A DNA stretch of 41,810 nt from assembly GCA_023667055.1 (NCBI GenBank), contig JAMPAV010000014.1, forward strand, positions 1 through 41,810, read 5' to 3'. This stretch comes from Muribaculum sp. GTDB lineage: Bacteria; Bacteroidota; Bacteroidia; Bacteroidales; Muribaculaceae. Both the position numbers and the translations under genes were made by a program. The notes beneath the pieces were generated by a model. It was not told the DNA's origin and searched no databases. It worked only from the letters and a program-made list of their open reading frames with translations. Shown in pieces: positions 19,007 to 27,181 of the stretch (position 1 is its first letter; every line of letters begins with the position of its first letter).

Positions 19007-20203
19007 ATGAAAACCAACGTAGCAGTCTTTTTCGGTGGTCGCAGCGTGGAGCATGAGATTTCGGTGATTTCAGCGCTTCAGGCCATCAGTGCATTCAATC
19101 AGGAAAAGTATAACGTAGTTCCAATATATATTTCAAAACAGGGTCGCTGGTACACCGGCTCCAACCTTCTCAACATCCGCAATTACCGCGACATGGACTC
19201 GCTGGTGAAGAATGCCGAGGAGGTGTTCATGCGTCCTGAATATGGGGATTTCAGCCTATATAGGGTAAACACCAAATCGGGGCTTTTCTCCAAAAAAGAC
19301 CCTGTGGTGGCAGAACTGCACGTTGCAATCCCGGTGCTTCACGGCACAAATGGAGAGGATGGCGTGTTTGAGGGTCTTCTCGAGACAATAGGTATTCCTT
19401 TTGCCGGATGCAACACCCTTAGCTCGGCCAACGGTATGGATAAGATCACGATGAAGATGATTCTTCGTGAATCGGGTGTCCCGGTGGTGGATTATGTTTG
19501 GTTTACCGACAAGCAGTGGAGTCGTCAGCGAGAGTCTCTCATTGAAGACATTGAGAAGAAGATAGGTTATCCTGTAATAGTGAAACCCGCCAATCTCGGT
19601 TCAAGTGTCGGAATCGGCAAAGCTGCCGACCGCGAGCAGTTGATTGAAAAGGTGGATAACGCATGTCGTTTTTCCCAACGCATAATCGTGGAGCATATGA
19701 TTGAGAAGATGAAAGAGATCAATTGCTCAGTGCTTGGCGATTGCGATAACTACCAACCTTCCGTCTGCGAAGAGCCAATTTCCAAAGGTGACTTCTTGAG
19801 TTACGATGAAAAATATCGTGGAGGCAACGAGGGTATGGCGGCAAGCGAGAAACGAATTCCCGCCGACCTGCCGGAAGAAACTTCCAAAAGAGTGCAATAC
19901 CTTGCCGGAGAAACATTCCGTGTGCTGTCATGTCATGGTGTGAGCCGTGTGGATGTGATGATTGATGAAAAAGACAATAAAATTTATGTCAACGAAATCA
20001 ACACTATCCCCGGAAGCCTTTCATACTATCTTTGGGAAGCCACCGGCATTAAGTTTGCCGACCTGATGGACAAACTTGTCCAATTGGCATTGAAACGCAA
20101 ACGCGAAGTGGAGCGAAAGACGTTCAGCTACGACCGCAACATTTTCGCTCTCGGAGGAGGCGGCAAAGGCGGAAAACTTGGCACAAAAGGCAGTAAATTA
20201 TAA
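19007..20203 (+). CDS. ddl: D-alanine--D-alanine ligase
   Basis: A 398-residue ATP-grasp ligase that joins two D-alanines for peptidoglycan. The N terminus VAVFFGGRSVEHEISVISA has the family's G-G-x-S-x-E-x-x-V/I-S motif, followed by MDKITMKMIL, PVIVKPANLGSSVGI (ATP site) and YVNEINTIPGSLSYYLWEATG (metal site and dipeptide end). In the omega loop the segment SYDEKYRGG keeps the Tyr that marks D-Ala-D-Ala rather than D-Ala-D-lactate ligases, by alignment from memory. The protein is longer than short Ddl enzymes, and the last 16 residues (GGGGKGGKLGTKGSKL) are a Gly/Lys tail I do not recognise from the family. The next gene starts 85 bases later after a hairpin-rich spacer. Confidence 0.93.
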   Translation: MKTNVAVFFGGRSVEHEISVISALQAISAFNQEKYNVVPIYISKQGRWYTGSNLLNIRNYRDMDSLVKNAEEVFMRPEYGDFSLYRVNTKSGLFSKKDPVVAELHVAIPVLHGTNGEDGVFEGLLETIGIPFAGCNTLSSANGMDKITMKMILRESGVPVVDYVWFTDKQWSRQRESLIEDIEKKIGYPVIVKPANLGSSVGIGKAADREQLIEKVDNACRFSQRIIVEHMIEKMKEINCSVLGDCDNYQPSVCEEPISKGDFLSYDEKYRGGNEGMAASEKRIPADLPEETSKRVQYLAGETFRVLSCHGVSRVDVMIDEKDNKIYVNEINTIPGSLSYYLWEATGIKFADLMDKLVQLALKRKREVERKTFSYDRNIFALGGGGKGGKLGTKGSKL

Positions 20204-20212
20204 AAGAAAAAA

Positions 20213-20257
20213 CATGATTAACCTTGATGTATCAAGATTAATCATGATGCATCAAAG
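20213..20257. repeat. Hairpin and imperfect 21-bp tandem repeat between ddl and ileS
   Basis: CATGATTAA at 20213-20221 pairs with TTAATCATG at 20238-20246, and the inner CTTGAT/ATCAAG arms close a 34-base hairpin with one mismatch. The same DNA also reads as two head-to-tail copies, GATTAACCTTGATGTATCAAG (20216-20236) and a variant at 20236-20257 whose own centre is the palindrome TGATGCATCA. No T run follows on the plus strand; on the minus strand the hairpin is followed by TTTTTTCTTTT. Confidence 0.7.
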
Positions 20258-20287
20258 AAGTAAAAAAACGCTATAGCATAAAAATAT

Positions 20288-23200
20288 ATGAAAAAATTCA
20301 CTGAATACGATACCCCGCTCAATCTCTCGCAAGTGAACCGCGAGGTGCTTGGGCAATGGGATGCTCACAATCTTTTCGAGACATCGATGGATGTGCGCAA
20401 GGGTTGCCCCACATTTGTTTTCTTTGAGGGTCCTCCGTCTGCCAACGGTATGCCCGGCATACACCACGTGATGGCCCGCACCATCAAGGACATCTTCTGC
20501 CGCTATAAGACCATGAAAGGTTTCCACGTGAAGCGGAAGGCAGGCTGGGACACCCACGGTCTTCCCGTAGAACTCGGAGTGGAAAAGACACTCGGAATAA
20601 CAAAGGAGGATATCGGCAAGAAGATTTCAGTGGAGGACTACAACGCCGCCTGTAGGCGTGAGGTGATGAAATATACAAAGGAATGGACCGACCTTACCCA
20701 TAAGATGGGATATTGGGTTGACCTTAATAACCCTTATATCACATACGACAATTCATACATAGAGTCTGTATGGTGGTTGCTCCGTCAGCTTTACGATAAA
20801 GGTTATCTATACAAGGGATATACTATACAGCCTTATTCCCCGGCTGCCGGAACAGGACTCTCGAGCCACGAACTCAACCAACCCGGTTGTTACCGCGACG
20901 TGAAGGACACCACGGCAACAGCACTTTTCAAGGTGCTTGATCCGAAGCCTGAGATGACGGGGTGGGGTGAACCTTATTTCATGGCGTGGACCACTACACC
21001 TTGGACATTGCCTTCAAATACCGCTCTATGCGTAGGTCCGAAATTCGATTATGTGGCTGTCCGCACCTATAATCCATATACCGGCAAACCAATAACTGCT
21101 GTATTGGCGGAAGTGCTGTTGCCATCCTACTTCAAATCTGATGCAGACAAAACACCTCTTCAAGATTATAAACCGGGAGACAAGCTGGTGCCTTACGAAA
21201 TCGTGGGCAGATGGAAGGGTTCTGATCTTGTGGGTATGCGTTATGCTCAACTTATGCCCTGGGTGAAACCCACCGAAAAGGTAAATGAATTCTCCGCCGA
21301 CTACGTGAAAAAGTATGCCGAGGCACACCCTGACAAATGCTACAAAGTGGCAGGAGACCGTTTTGTGGAGATTGCAGATGAGGCATTCCGTGTGATACCG
21401 GGTGATTATGTGACAACCGATGACGGAACCGGCATCGTGCATATAGCCCCAACCTTTGGTGCTGATGACGCAAAAGTTGCCAAGGATGCCGGAATACCTC
21501 CATTGTTCATGATCAACCGTCGCGGTGAGACCCGGCCTATGGTGGATCTGACAGGAAAATACTACACACTTGAAGAACTCGCACCTGAGTTTGTGGATAA
21601 ATGTGTAAACACAGAGCTCTATAGTCATCATGCCGGCGACTTTGTAAAGAACGCATACGATCCCAAGTACAACGTCAATGGCAAATATGACGAAGCTGCA
21701 GCCTCAAAGGCAGAGGATCTCAATATAGTTCTTTGCATGGAGATGAAACAGGCGGGAGAGGCTTTCAAGATTGAGAAGCACGTGCACAATTATCCCCACT
21801 GCTGGCGCACTGACAAACCGGTGCTTTATTATCCATTGGACAGTTGGTTCATTCGTACTCCCCAAGCTCGTGAACGTCTCATTGAACTTAACAAGACCAT
21901 CAAATGGAAACCGGAAGCAACCGGTACAGGCCGTTTCGGCAAATGGCTTGAGAATGTTCAGGACTGGAATCTCAGCCGCTCACGCTATTGGGGCACTCCG
22001 CTTCCAATCTGGCGCACGGAAGATGGCAAGGAGGAAATATGCATAGGCTGTTATCAGGAACTCTATGATGAAATAGAGAAGGCTGTGAAGGCTGGAGTGA
22101 TGTCAGAAAATCCGTTTGCGACAAAAGGTTTTGTGCCCGGTGACTATTCCAAGGAAAACTACGACAAGATAGATCCGCACCGTCCATACGTGGATGAAAT
22201 CATCCTTGTATCACCAAGCGGTCGCCCGATGAAACGCGAACTTGACCTTATCGACGTGTGGTTTGACAGTGGTGCCATGCCGTATGCTCAGTGTCACTAT
22301 CCTTTTGAGAATAAGGAAGCGCTCGACAGCCATGAGATATTCCCTGCAGATTTCATTGCAGAGGGTGTTGACCAGACACGCGGATGGTTTTTCACTCTCC
22401 ATGCCATCGCAGGAATGGTGTTCGATTCCGTTAGCTACAAGGCTGTAATCTCAAATGGTCTTGTACTTGACAAGAACGGCAACAAGATGAGCAAACGTCT
22501 TGGCAACGCAATCGATCCGTTTGGCAACATTGAGAAATTCGGCAGTGACCCGGTGCGTTGGTATATGATTTCCAACTCATCGCCATGGGACAACCTGAAA
22601 TATGACGAAGAGGGTGTGGCTGAGGTTAGCCGCAAGCTTTTCTCCACGCTCTACAATACCTATAAATTCTTTGCTCAGTATGCCAACGTGGATGGTTTCA
22701 CGGGTGAGGAAAAAGAAGTTCCGGTGGCACAACGTCCGGAAATCGACCGTTGGGTGCTGTCACTTCTCAATTCCTTGGTTGCAGAAGTTCAGGCCGACCT
22801 TGACGATTATGAGCCGACAAAAGCAGCGCGTGCAATAGAATCATTTGTCAGCGACAACCTTTCCAACTGGTATGTGCGTCTTAATCGCAAGCGTTTCTGG
22901 GCAGGAGAAATGGATGCCGATAAACTTGCTGCTTATCAGACGCTCTATACCTGCCTGAAGACTGTGGCTCTTCTCATGGCACCTTTCGCGCCGTTCTATG
23001 CCGACCGCCTCTATAGCGACCTTAATGGAGACAGTATGGAAGGAGAGGGATATGCATCTGTGCATCTCGCTGATTTCCCTGTCAGTGACCCGGCTCTCAT
23101 AGATCCTGCTCTGGAACGACGCATGGCACTCGCACAGACTGAAACTTCACTTGTGCTTGCTCTCCGCCGCAAGGTAAATATAAAGGTGCGTCAGCCCCTA

Positions 23201-23848
23201 AGTCAACTTCTTGTACCGGCTATTGATGCTTCGCAGAAAGAGGATTTTGAGGCAATGGCTCAGCTTGTGGCTGCAGAAGTCAATGTAAAGGAAGTCAAGG
23301 TGGTTGACAACGAACAATCCGGTTTGGTGAAGAAAGTGAAAGCTGACTTCAAGAAACTTGGCCCTCGCTATGGTAAGATAATGAAAGATCTTGGCAAGGC
23401 AATAGCTGCCATGAATGCAGAGCAAATTGCCACACTCGAAAGAGAAGGTAAGATTGAATTTGCAGAACTTTCAGGGTCGCCGGTAGTTACTCTCGAGGAT
23501 GTCGAAATCATACCGGAAGATGTACCCGGTTGGCTTGTGGCTAATGAAGGAAATGTGACAGTGGCTCTTGATGTGACAGTGACCGACGAACTTCGCAATG
23601 AAGGTTTGGCGCGTGAACTCATCAATCGCATACAGAATATCCGCAAGGAGTCTGATTTTGCCATCACCGACCGTGTGAAGGTGACACTGACAGACACTCC
23701 TGAAGTGGAAGCTTGTATGGCTGAATATAAGGATTACATTGCCTCGCAGGTGCTTGCAGACTCTATTGAACTTTCAACCGGCGTGCCGCAACCTGCAAAG
23801 GAACTTGATATCGACGGCATGAAAATTTATGCCAACGTAGTTCGCTGA
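20288..23848 (+). CDS. ileS: Isoleucyl-tRNA synthetase
   Basis: A 1186-residue class I synthetase that charges tRNA-Ile. The HIGH-like motif is in GPPSANGMPGIHHVMART (residues about 44-61), the editing domain contains AWTTTPWTLPSNTALCVG, and the KMSKS-like motif reads NKMSKRLGNAIDPFG. The KMSKR variant and the lack of a C-terminal Cys4 zinc finger point to the eukaryote-like type 2 enzyme, a class often less sensitive to mupirocin; this assignment is from memory of the motifs. The length is normal for Bacteroidetes. The lspA start codon follows after a single base, so the two are co-translated. Confidence 0.95.
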   Translation: MKKFTEYDTPLNLSQVNREVLGQWDAHNLFETSMDVRKGCPTFVFFEGPPSANGMPGIHHVMARTIKDIFCRYKTMKGFHVKRKAGWDTHGLPVELGVEKTLGITKEDIGKKISVEDYNAACRREVMKYTKEWTDLTHKMGYWVDLNNPYITYDNSYIESVWWLLRQLYDKGYLYKGYTIQPYSPAAGTGLSSHELNQPGCYRDVKDTTATALFKVLDPKPEMTGWGEPYFMAWTTTPWTLPSNTALCVGPKFDYVAVRTYNPYTGKPITAVLAEVLLPSYFKSDADKTPLQDYKPGDKLVPYEIVGRWKGSDLVGMRYAQLMPWVKPTEKVNEFSADYVKKYAEAHPDKCYKVAGDRFVEIADEAFRVIPGDYVTTDDGTGIVHIAPTFGADDAKVAKDAGIPPLFMINRRGETRPMVDLTGKYYTLEELAPEFVDKCVNTELYSHHAGDFVKNAYDPKYNVNGKYDEAAASKAEDLNIVLCMEMKQAGEAFKIEKHVHNYPHCWRTDKPVLYYPLDSWFIRTPQARERLIELNKTIKWKPEATGTGRFGKWLENVQDWNLSRSRYWGTPLPIWRTEDGKEEICIGCYQELYDEIEKAVKAGVMSENPFATKGFVPGDYSKENYDKIDPHRPYVDEIILVSPSGRPMKRELDLIDVWFDSGAMPYAQCHYPFENKEALDSHEIFPADFIAEGVDQTRGWFFTLHAIAGMVFDSVSYKAVISNGLVLDKNGNKMSKRLGNAIDPFGNIEKFGSDPVRWYMISNSSPWDNLKYDEEGVAEVSRKLFSTLYNTYKFFAQYANVDGFTGEEKEVPVAQRPEIDRWVLSLLNSLVAEVQADLDDYEPTKAARAIESFVSDNLSNWYVRLNRKRFWAGEMDADKLAAYQTLYTCLKTVALLMAPFAPFYADRLYSDLNGDSMEGEGYASVHLADFPVSDPALIDPALERRMALAQTETSLVLALRRKVNIKVRQPLSQLLVPAIDASQKEDFEAMAQLVAAEVNVKEVKVVDNEQSGLVKKVKADFKKLGPRYGKIMKDLGKAIAAMNAEQIATLEREGKIEFAELSGSPVVTLEDVEIIPEDVPGWLVANEGNVTVALDVTVTDELRNEGLARELINRIQNIRKESDFAITDRVKVTLTDTPEVEACMAEYKDYIASQVLADSIELSTGVPQPAKELDIDGMKIYANVVR

Positions 23849-23849
23849 T

Positions 23850-24533
23850 ATGTCTGACAACAAGATAAATGAATCTTCCTGCCATCCCGTCTCTAAAACG
23901 GGGTGGCTGGTCACTTTTATCATTCTTCTGATAATAGTGATTGATCAGATGTCGAAGTTTTATGTGAAGACGCATTTCTACCTTGGGGAGGCGTATGAGG
24001 TTTTCCCATGGTTTCAGATACGCTTCATCGAAAACAATGGCATGGCATTTGGCATGGAACTCTTCAGCAAGTATCTTCTTACATTCGGAAGAATCGCTGC
24101 AGTGGCTTTTTTTATATGGTTTATCAAGAAGGCTCTTTTGGTAAGGGGGTTGCGTATCGGCTTTTTGGTGGCAGGCGCCATGATTATAGCCGGGGCGGCC
24201 GGCAATATATTCGATTGCGTCTTCTATGGAGAAATTTTCAACAACCCCTTTCCTCCGGCTCATGCCGAGTTTCTGCCTCCCGGTGGTGGATATGCCGGAT
24301 GGTTTGAGGGGAAGGTTGTGGATATGCTCTATTTCCCATTTTTCTCGTTCACATGGCCTGCATGGATACCGGGAGTTGGGGGACATGAATATGAGTTCTT
24401 TCAGTATATATTCAATGTCGCCGATTCTTCAATTTGTGTAGGGGTGGCTTTGTTGCTGATATTTTACAGTTCGGATTGCTCCAAGGCCTTCAATGCAGTC
24501 TTTGAAAAGAAATCCGAACGTGAGAATAATTAA
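23850..24533 (+). CDS. lspA: Lipoprotein signal peptidase
   Basis: A 227-residue inner-membrane aspartic protease that removes signal peptides from prolipoproteins. Four membrane segments are visible (about 14-33, 72-92, 100-122 and 190-210). The catalytic Asp residues are in GAAGNIFDCVFYG and FNVADSSICVG, and VIDQMSKFYV and ENNGMAFGM are also family motifs. The insertion between the last two motifs (about 40 residues, Pro/Gly-rich) is typical of Bacteroidetes LspA and explains the length. It starts one base after ileS. Several predicted lipoproteins occur downstream. Confidence 0.94.
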   Translation: MSDNKINESSCHPVSKTGWLVTFIILLIIVIDQMSKFYVKTHFYLGEAYEVFPWFQIRFIENNGMAFGMELFSKYLLTFGRIAAVAFFIWFIKKALLVRGLRIGFLVAGAMIIAGAAGNIFDCVFYGEIFNNPFPPAHAEFLPPGGGYAGWFEGKVVDMLYFPFFSFTWPAWIPGVGGHEYEFFQYIFNVADSSICVGVALLLIFYSSDCSKAFNAVFEKKSERENN

Positions 24534-24540
24534 TTTCAAC

Positions 24541-24610
24541 ATGTGTACTCATGGATCTCCATGAGTACACGTGAGTACACATGGATTTTCATGGGTAAGC
24601 GTGGAAATTT
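24541..24610. repeat. 30-bp tandem repeat with strong hairpin between lspA and the DUF4296 gene
   Basis: ATGGAT begins at 24551 and again at 24581, giving two diverged 30-base units. The first unit, together with the preceding bases, forms a hairpin: GTGTACTCATGG at 24543-24554 pairs perfectly with CCATGAGTACAC at 24559-24570 around ATCT. GAGTACAC occurs twice in a row (24563-24570 and 24573-24580). The spacer is otherwise non-coding. No run of T directly follows the strong hairpin. Confidence 0.7.
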
Positions 24611-24626
24611 TTATAAATAAAATTAG

Positions 24627-25550
24627 ATGAAAAATTGGCTGATTTTTTTCTTGTCAATGATGGTTTTGGCCGGTTGTTCCAATCGTCCGAAAGACATTAT
24701 TGACGAGAAGAAGATGGTCGAGATTATGGCCGACCTTCAGATAGCTGAAGCATACGAGCGCAATGGTCATGTCGGCCCTGAGATTAATGGATCCAATAGG
24801 GAATTGATTGGTCGAGGAGTACTTATGGCTCATGGTGTGACTGTGGAGGAGATGGATTCCACGCTTGCATGGTATGGCAGAAACATGGATGAATACTCCA
24901 AGCTTTATAAAAAGGTTGACGAACGTCTTGCCAAAATGCAACAGAAATATGCACGGGCGGCCGGAGAGAGCGAAAGCGATGGCCCGAGTACTGACTTATG
25001 GCCTTACGGAAGACACTTCGTACTTGATAGGAATCAGATGACCGATGGCTTGGTGGTGAGTATTCCGGTTCCTGATATTGCATCGGGCGATAAACTTACA
25101 TGGAAGATGCGCACTCACGGTGTCACTTCCCGACGTATGATTCTCGGCGTGGATTATGATGACGGGCGGTCGGAATTGGTGGATAATTCCAACAATGGCA
25201 TGGATCAATGGATGGAGACAAGCCTACAGACGGATACATTGAGTACGGTGAGTAGGATATTTGCAATTCTGAAAGCTGAGCATACTTCTCCACGTGCCTT
25301 TATCGATAGCATTCAATTGCTGCATTATCCATTCAATAAGGAGGAATATCACAGAAGTGGATATCAGAGGAAGATTGGTGCCCCTGCCCGTAAGATGAAA
25401 GAGCTACACAATGATACTGTCAAGACGGCGGAATCGGATACTGTCAAGTTAAGTCCGGTTAAATCAGGAAAAACTGCCATCAAGCCAGTCAGCGGGCCAG
25501 CCAAAAACCAGATGGAACCGATAAAGGCAGTTCCTGCAAGGGCTAAGTGA
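24627..25550 (+). CDS. DUF4296 lipoprotein
   Basis: A 307-residue predicted lipoprotein: a hydrophobic leader ends in the lipobox LAGC with Cys at residue 17. Residues about 22-110 match DUF4296 as I know it (IIDEKKMVEIMADLQIAEAY), a helical domain restricted to Bacteroidetes. The rest is a beta-rich region followed by a Lys/Pro/Thr-rich, probably disordered tail. Function unknown. Its position after lspA is a common Bacteroidales arrangement. The ECF sigma factor starts six bases after its stop and may be expressed from the same transcript. Confidence 0.82.
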   Translation: MKNWLIFFLSMMVLAGCSNRPKDIIDEKKMVEIMADLQIAEAYERNGHVGPEINGSNRELIGRGVLMAHGVTVEEMDSTLAWYGRNMDEYSKLYKKVDERLAKMQQKYARAAGESESDGPSTDLWPYGRHFVLDRNQMTDGLVVSIPVPDIASGDKLTWKMRTHGVTSRRMILGVDYDDGRSELVDNSNNGMDQWMETSLQTDTLSTVSRIFAILKAEHTSPRAFIDSIQLLHYPFNKEEYHRSGYQRKIGAPARKMKELHNDTVKTAESDTVKLSPVKSGKTAIKPVSGPAKNQMEPIKAVPARAK

Positions 25551-25556
25551 GGCTTT

Positions 25557-26057
25557 ATGACTGTACGTGAATTTGAAATATCATTCAAAAAATGGTATAT
25601 GTCATTGGGCATGTACGCATTGCGTGTAGTCGGCAATCCCGATGATGCCGAGGATTTGGTGGAAAATACTTTCATGAAGGCATGGCAGGCTATTCAGGAT
25701 GGTAAGAATCCGGACAATTTCAAGTCTTATATGTATCTATTGGTGAGGAATGAATGTATCGATTTCTTAAGAAAGAAGAAAATTATTGCAGATGTTTCTG
25801 AAATACCGGATGTGGGGGAGGAGACCATCGACACATCAGAACGCGATGCCCGGATCTGGAAGGCAATAGATGAATTGCCTGAGAAATGTCGGGAAATATT
25901 TCTTATGAGCAAACGCGATGGATTTAGTAATGAAGAGATTGCAGAAGAACTTGACATCTCCATAAAGACTGTGAAAAACCAGATGACAAAAGCCTATTCC
26001 CGTCTCCGTGAGTCGCTCTCTTCCGGACATAAACCATTTTTTCTTCCTTTCCTATAA
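25557..26057 (+). CDS. ECF RNA polymerase sigma factor (FecI-like)
   Basis: A 166-residue sigma-70 family factor with region 2 at about residues 6-75 (DAEDLVENTFMKAWQ, YLLVRNECIDFLRKKK) and region 4 at about 103-155 (LPEKCREIFLMSKRDGFSNE then EIAEELDISIKTVKNQMTKA). There is no region 3, as expected for the extracytoplasmic-function class. It belongs to the Bacteroidetes expansion that works with FecR-like anti-sigmas and TonB-dependent receptors. Both partners lie downstream, but here a small outer-membrane protein gene is inserted before the anti-sigma. A sigmaE-like promoter follows the gene and is its likely target. Confidence 0.92.
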   Translation: MTVREFEISFKKWYMSLGMYALRVVGNPDDAEDLVENTFMKAWQAIQDGKNPDNFKSYMYLLVRNECIDFLRKKKIIADVSEIPDVGEETIDTSERDARIWKAIDELPEKCREIFLMSKRDGFSNEEIAEELDISIKTVKNQMTKAYSRLRESLSSGHKPFFLPFL

Positions 26058-26076
26058 TTTTTTCATTTTTTCGATA

Positions 26077-26103
26077 GGACTTTTTGGAAGACGCTGCGTC
26101 TTA
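26077..26103 (+). promoter_or_regulatory. Candidate ECF-sigma-dependent promoter
   Basis: GGACTT at 26077-26082 and GTCTTA at 26098-26103 are 15 bases apart, close to the sigmaE pattern GGAACTT-N16-GTCTAA. The start of transcription would be near 26110, some 24 bases before the barrel-protein ATG. The palindrome AAGACGC-T-GCGTCTT (26088-26102) overlaps the -10, and AAGACGC recurs at 26126-26132. Confidence 0.5.
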
Positions 26104-26133
26104 TAGATAGAAAACAACAATAATAAAGACGCA

Positions 26134-26715
26134 ATGAAAAGAATTCTAATCATTCTAATGATCATCATGTCGGCGGTTTCGCCGGCAATTGCCCGGCAAC
26201 CACAGAAAGGCTATCGAGGCTTTATCGACTGGAGCAACAGTTACCGGACAAGAGCTAATTTTTCCGGATTACCACGGACTTCCACATTTTATTCCGGTAT
26301 CTCCACCTCACACGGATACCAAATAAACTCGATCTTCTTTGCCGGTGTCGGACTGGATTTTGAGCATTGTTCGAGTATTAAAAGCAATTCTTTGGCATTC
26401 TTTGCAGAAGGAAGAGCAGATTTGAAGTTTGGAAAATTCACACCCTTCGGGGATATTCGCTTGGGATATGGAGGTATAGACGGAGAGGGTGGTTTGTATT
26501 TTGCTCCATCAATAGGATATCGTCTGAACTGGGGCAGGAAAGTCGGCATCAATTTCTCTCTGGGTCTTTCTCTTAAGGGCTATTCAAGAGACATCTACGA
26601 TTTGCATTATAGCAAGGATCCGGAAACGAATTATATTTATTTCGATGGAGAAAAGATAGGGGTCTCCCGAGGTGCCACTCCATTTTTCACCTTCCGCGTA
26701 GGCTTTGATTTCTGA
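26134..26715 (+). CDS. Small outer-membrane beta-barrel protein
   Basis: A 193-residue exported protein: signal peptide at residues 1-21 (LMIIMSAVSPAIARQ), then a series of short beta strands with alternating hydrophobic residues (NSIFFAGVGLDFEH, SLAFFAEGRADLKFG, GDIRLGYGGIDG, GINFSLGLSLKGYS) and a final FFTFRVGFDF, the aromatic end favoured by the barrel assembly machinery. It resembles eight-stranded OmpW/opacity-type barrels in size but no named family is claimed. It lies directly behind the candidate ECF promoter and overlaps the anti-sigma start by one base, so it appears to be part of the signalling operon. Confidence 0.75.
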   Translation: MKRILIILMIIMSAVSPAIARQPQKGYRGFIDWSNSYRTRANFSGLPRTSTFYSGISTSHGYQINSIFFAGVGLDFEHCSSIKSNSLAFFAEGRADLKFGKFTPFGDIRLGYGGIDGEGGLYFAPSIGYRLNWGRKVGINFSLGLSLKGYSRDIYDLHYSKDPETNYIYFDGEKIGVSRGATPFFTFRVGFDF

Positions 26716-27179
26716 TGATCCAAAATCCTACATCCATGAATGAAGATAAAAACATAGAGTTTGTAGCGAAACATTATCGTACGAGTAAATTCAACGCCGA
26801 CAGGGGATGGAAAAGGCTCGGAATATCACGCCGGTTCTGGAACTGGAAAAGGGTAAGTGCCGCAGCAGCGGTCGGAGTTGTGGTGGTCTCGGCAGCTGCT
26901 TTTGCAGTGTATGAAAACTATTACGTTGATACCCCGTCACAGCAAGAAGTAACCCCAAATACTGTAGCCCCTGCCTATATGATCAAGGCCATCGATTTCG
27001 AGAATGCTCCCTTGCCAAAGGTAATAGAAAGTATTGAAAACACCTACGAGGTCAAGATAATCAATATCCCTGATGATGCCACTGACTTCAATCTCTCGCT
27101 TCATTATGAGGGAAATGCTTTTGAATTGGTGGAGACCATCAATGATATCCTCGATATAAATCTGAAGATAGAAGAATAG
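26715..27179 (+). CDS. Minimal anti-sigma protein (one membrane helix plus DUF4974/STN-like domain)
   Basis: A 154-residue protein with a basic cytosolic part (about 1-47), one membrane helix (VSAAAAVGVVVVSAAAFAVY, about 48-67) and a periplasmic part. Residues about 90-154 (FENAPLPKVIESIENTYEVK and then FELVETINDILDINLKIEE) resemble DUF4974, the STN-like domain at the end of Bacteroidetes FecR proteins. The FecR domain that normally separates helix and DUF4974 is absent, making it about half the usual length. The start overlaps the stop of the previous gene (TGATG); another Met lies at 26736. The location between ECF sigma and STN receptor supports an anti-sigma role. No anti-sigma activity has been shown from sequence alone. 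Confidence 0.72.
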   Translation: MIQNPTSMNEDKNIEFVAKHYRTSKFNADRGWKRLGISRRFWNWKRVSAAAAVGVVVVSAAAFAVYENYYVDTPSQQEVTPNTVAPAYMIKAIDFENAPLPKVIESIENTYEVKIINIPDDATDFNLSLHYEGNAFELVETINDILDINLKIEE

Positions 27180-27181
27180 AA

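Noticed and set aside
20213..20287. A T-box or other riboswitch before ileS
   Set aside because: No T-box core sequence or antiterminator is visible, and the hairpin is not followed by a T run on the plus strand.
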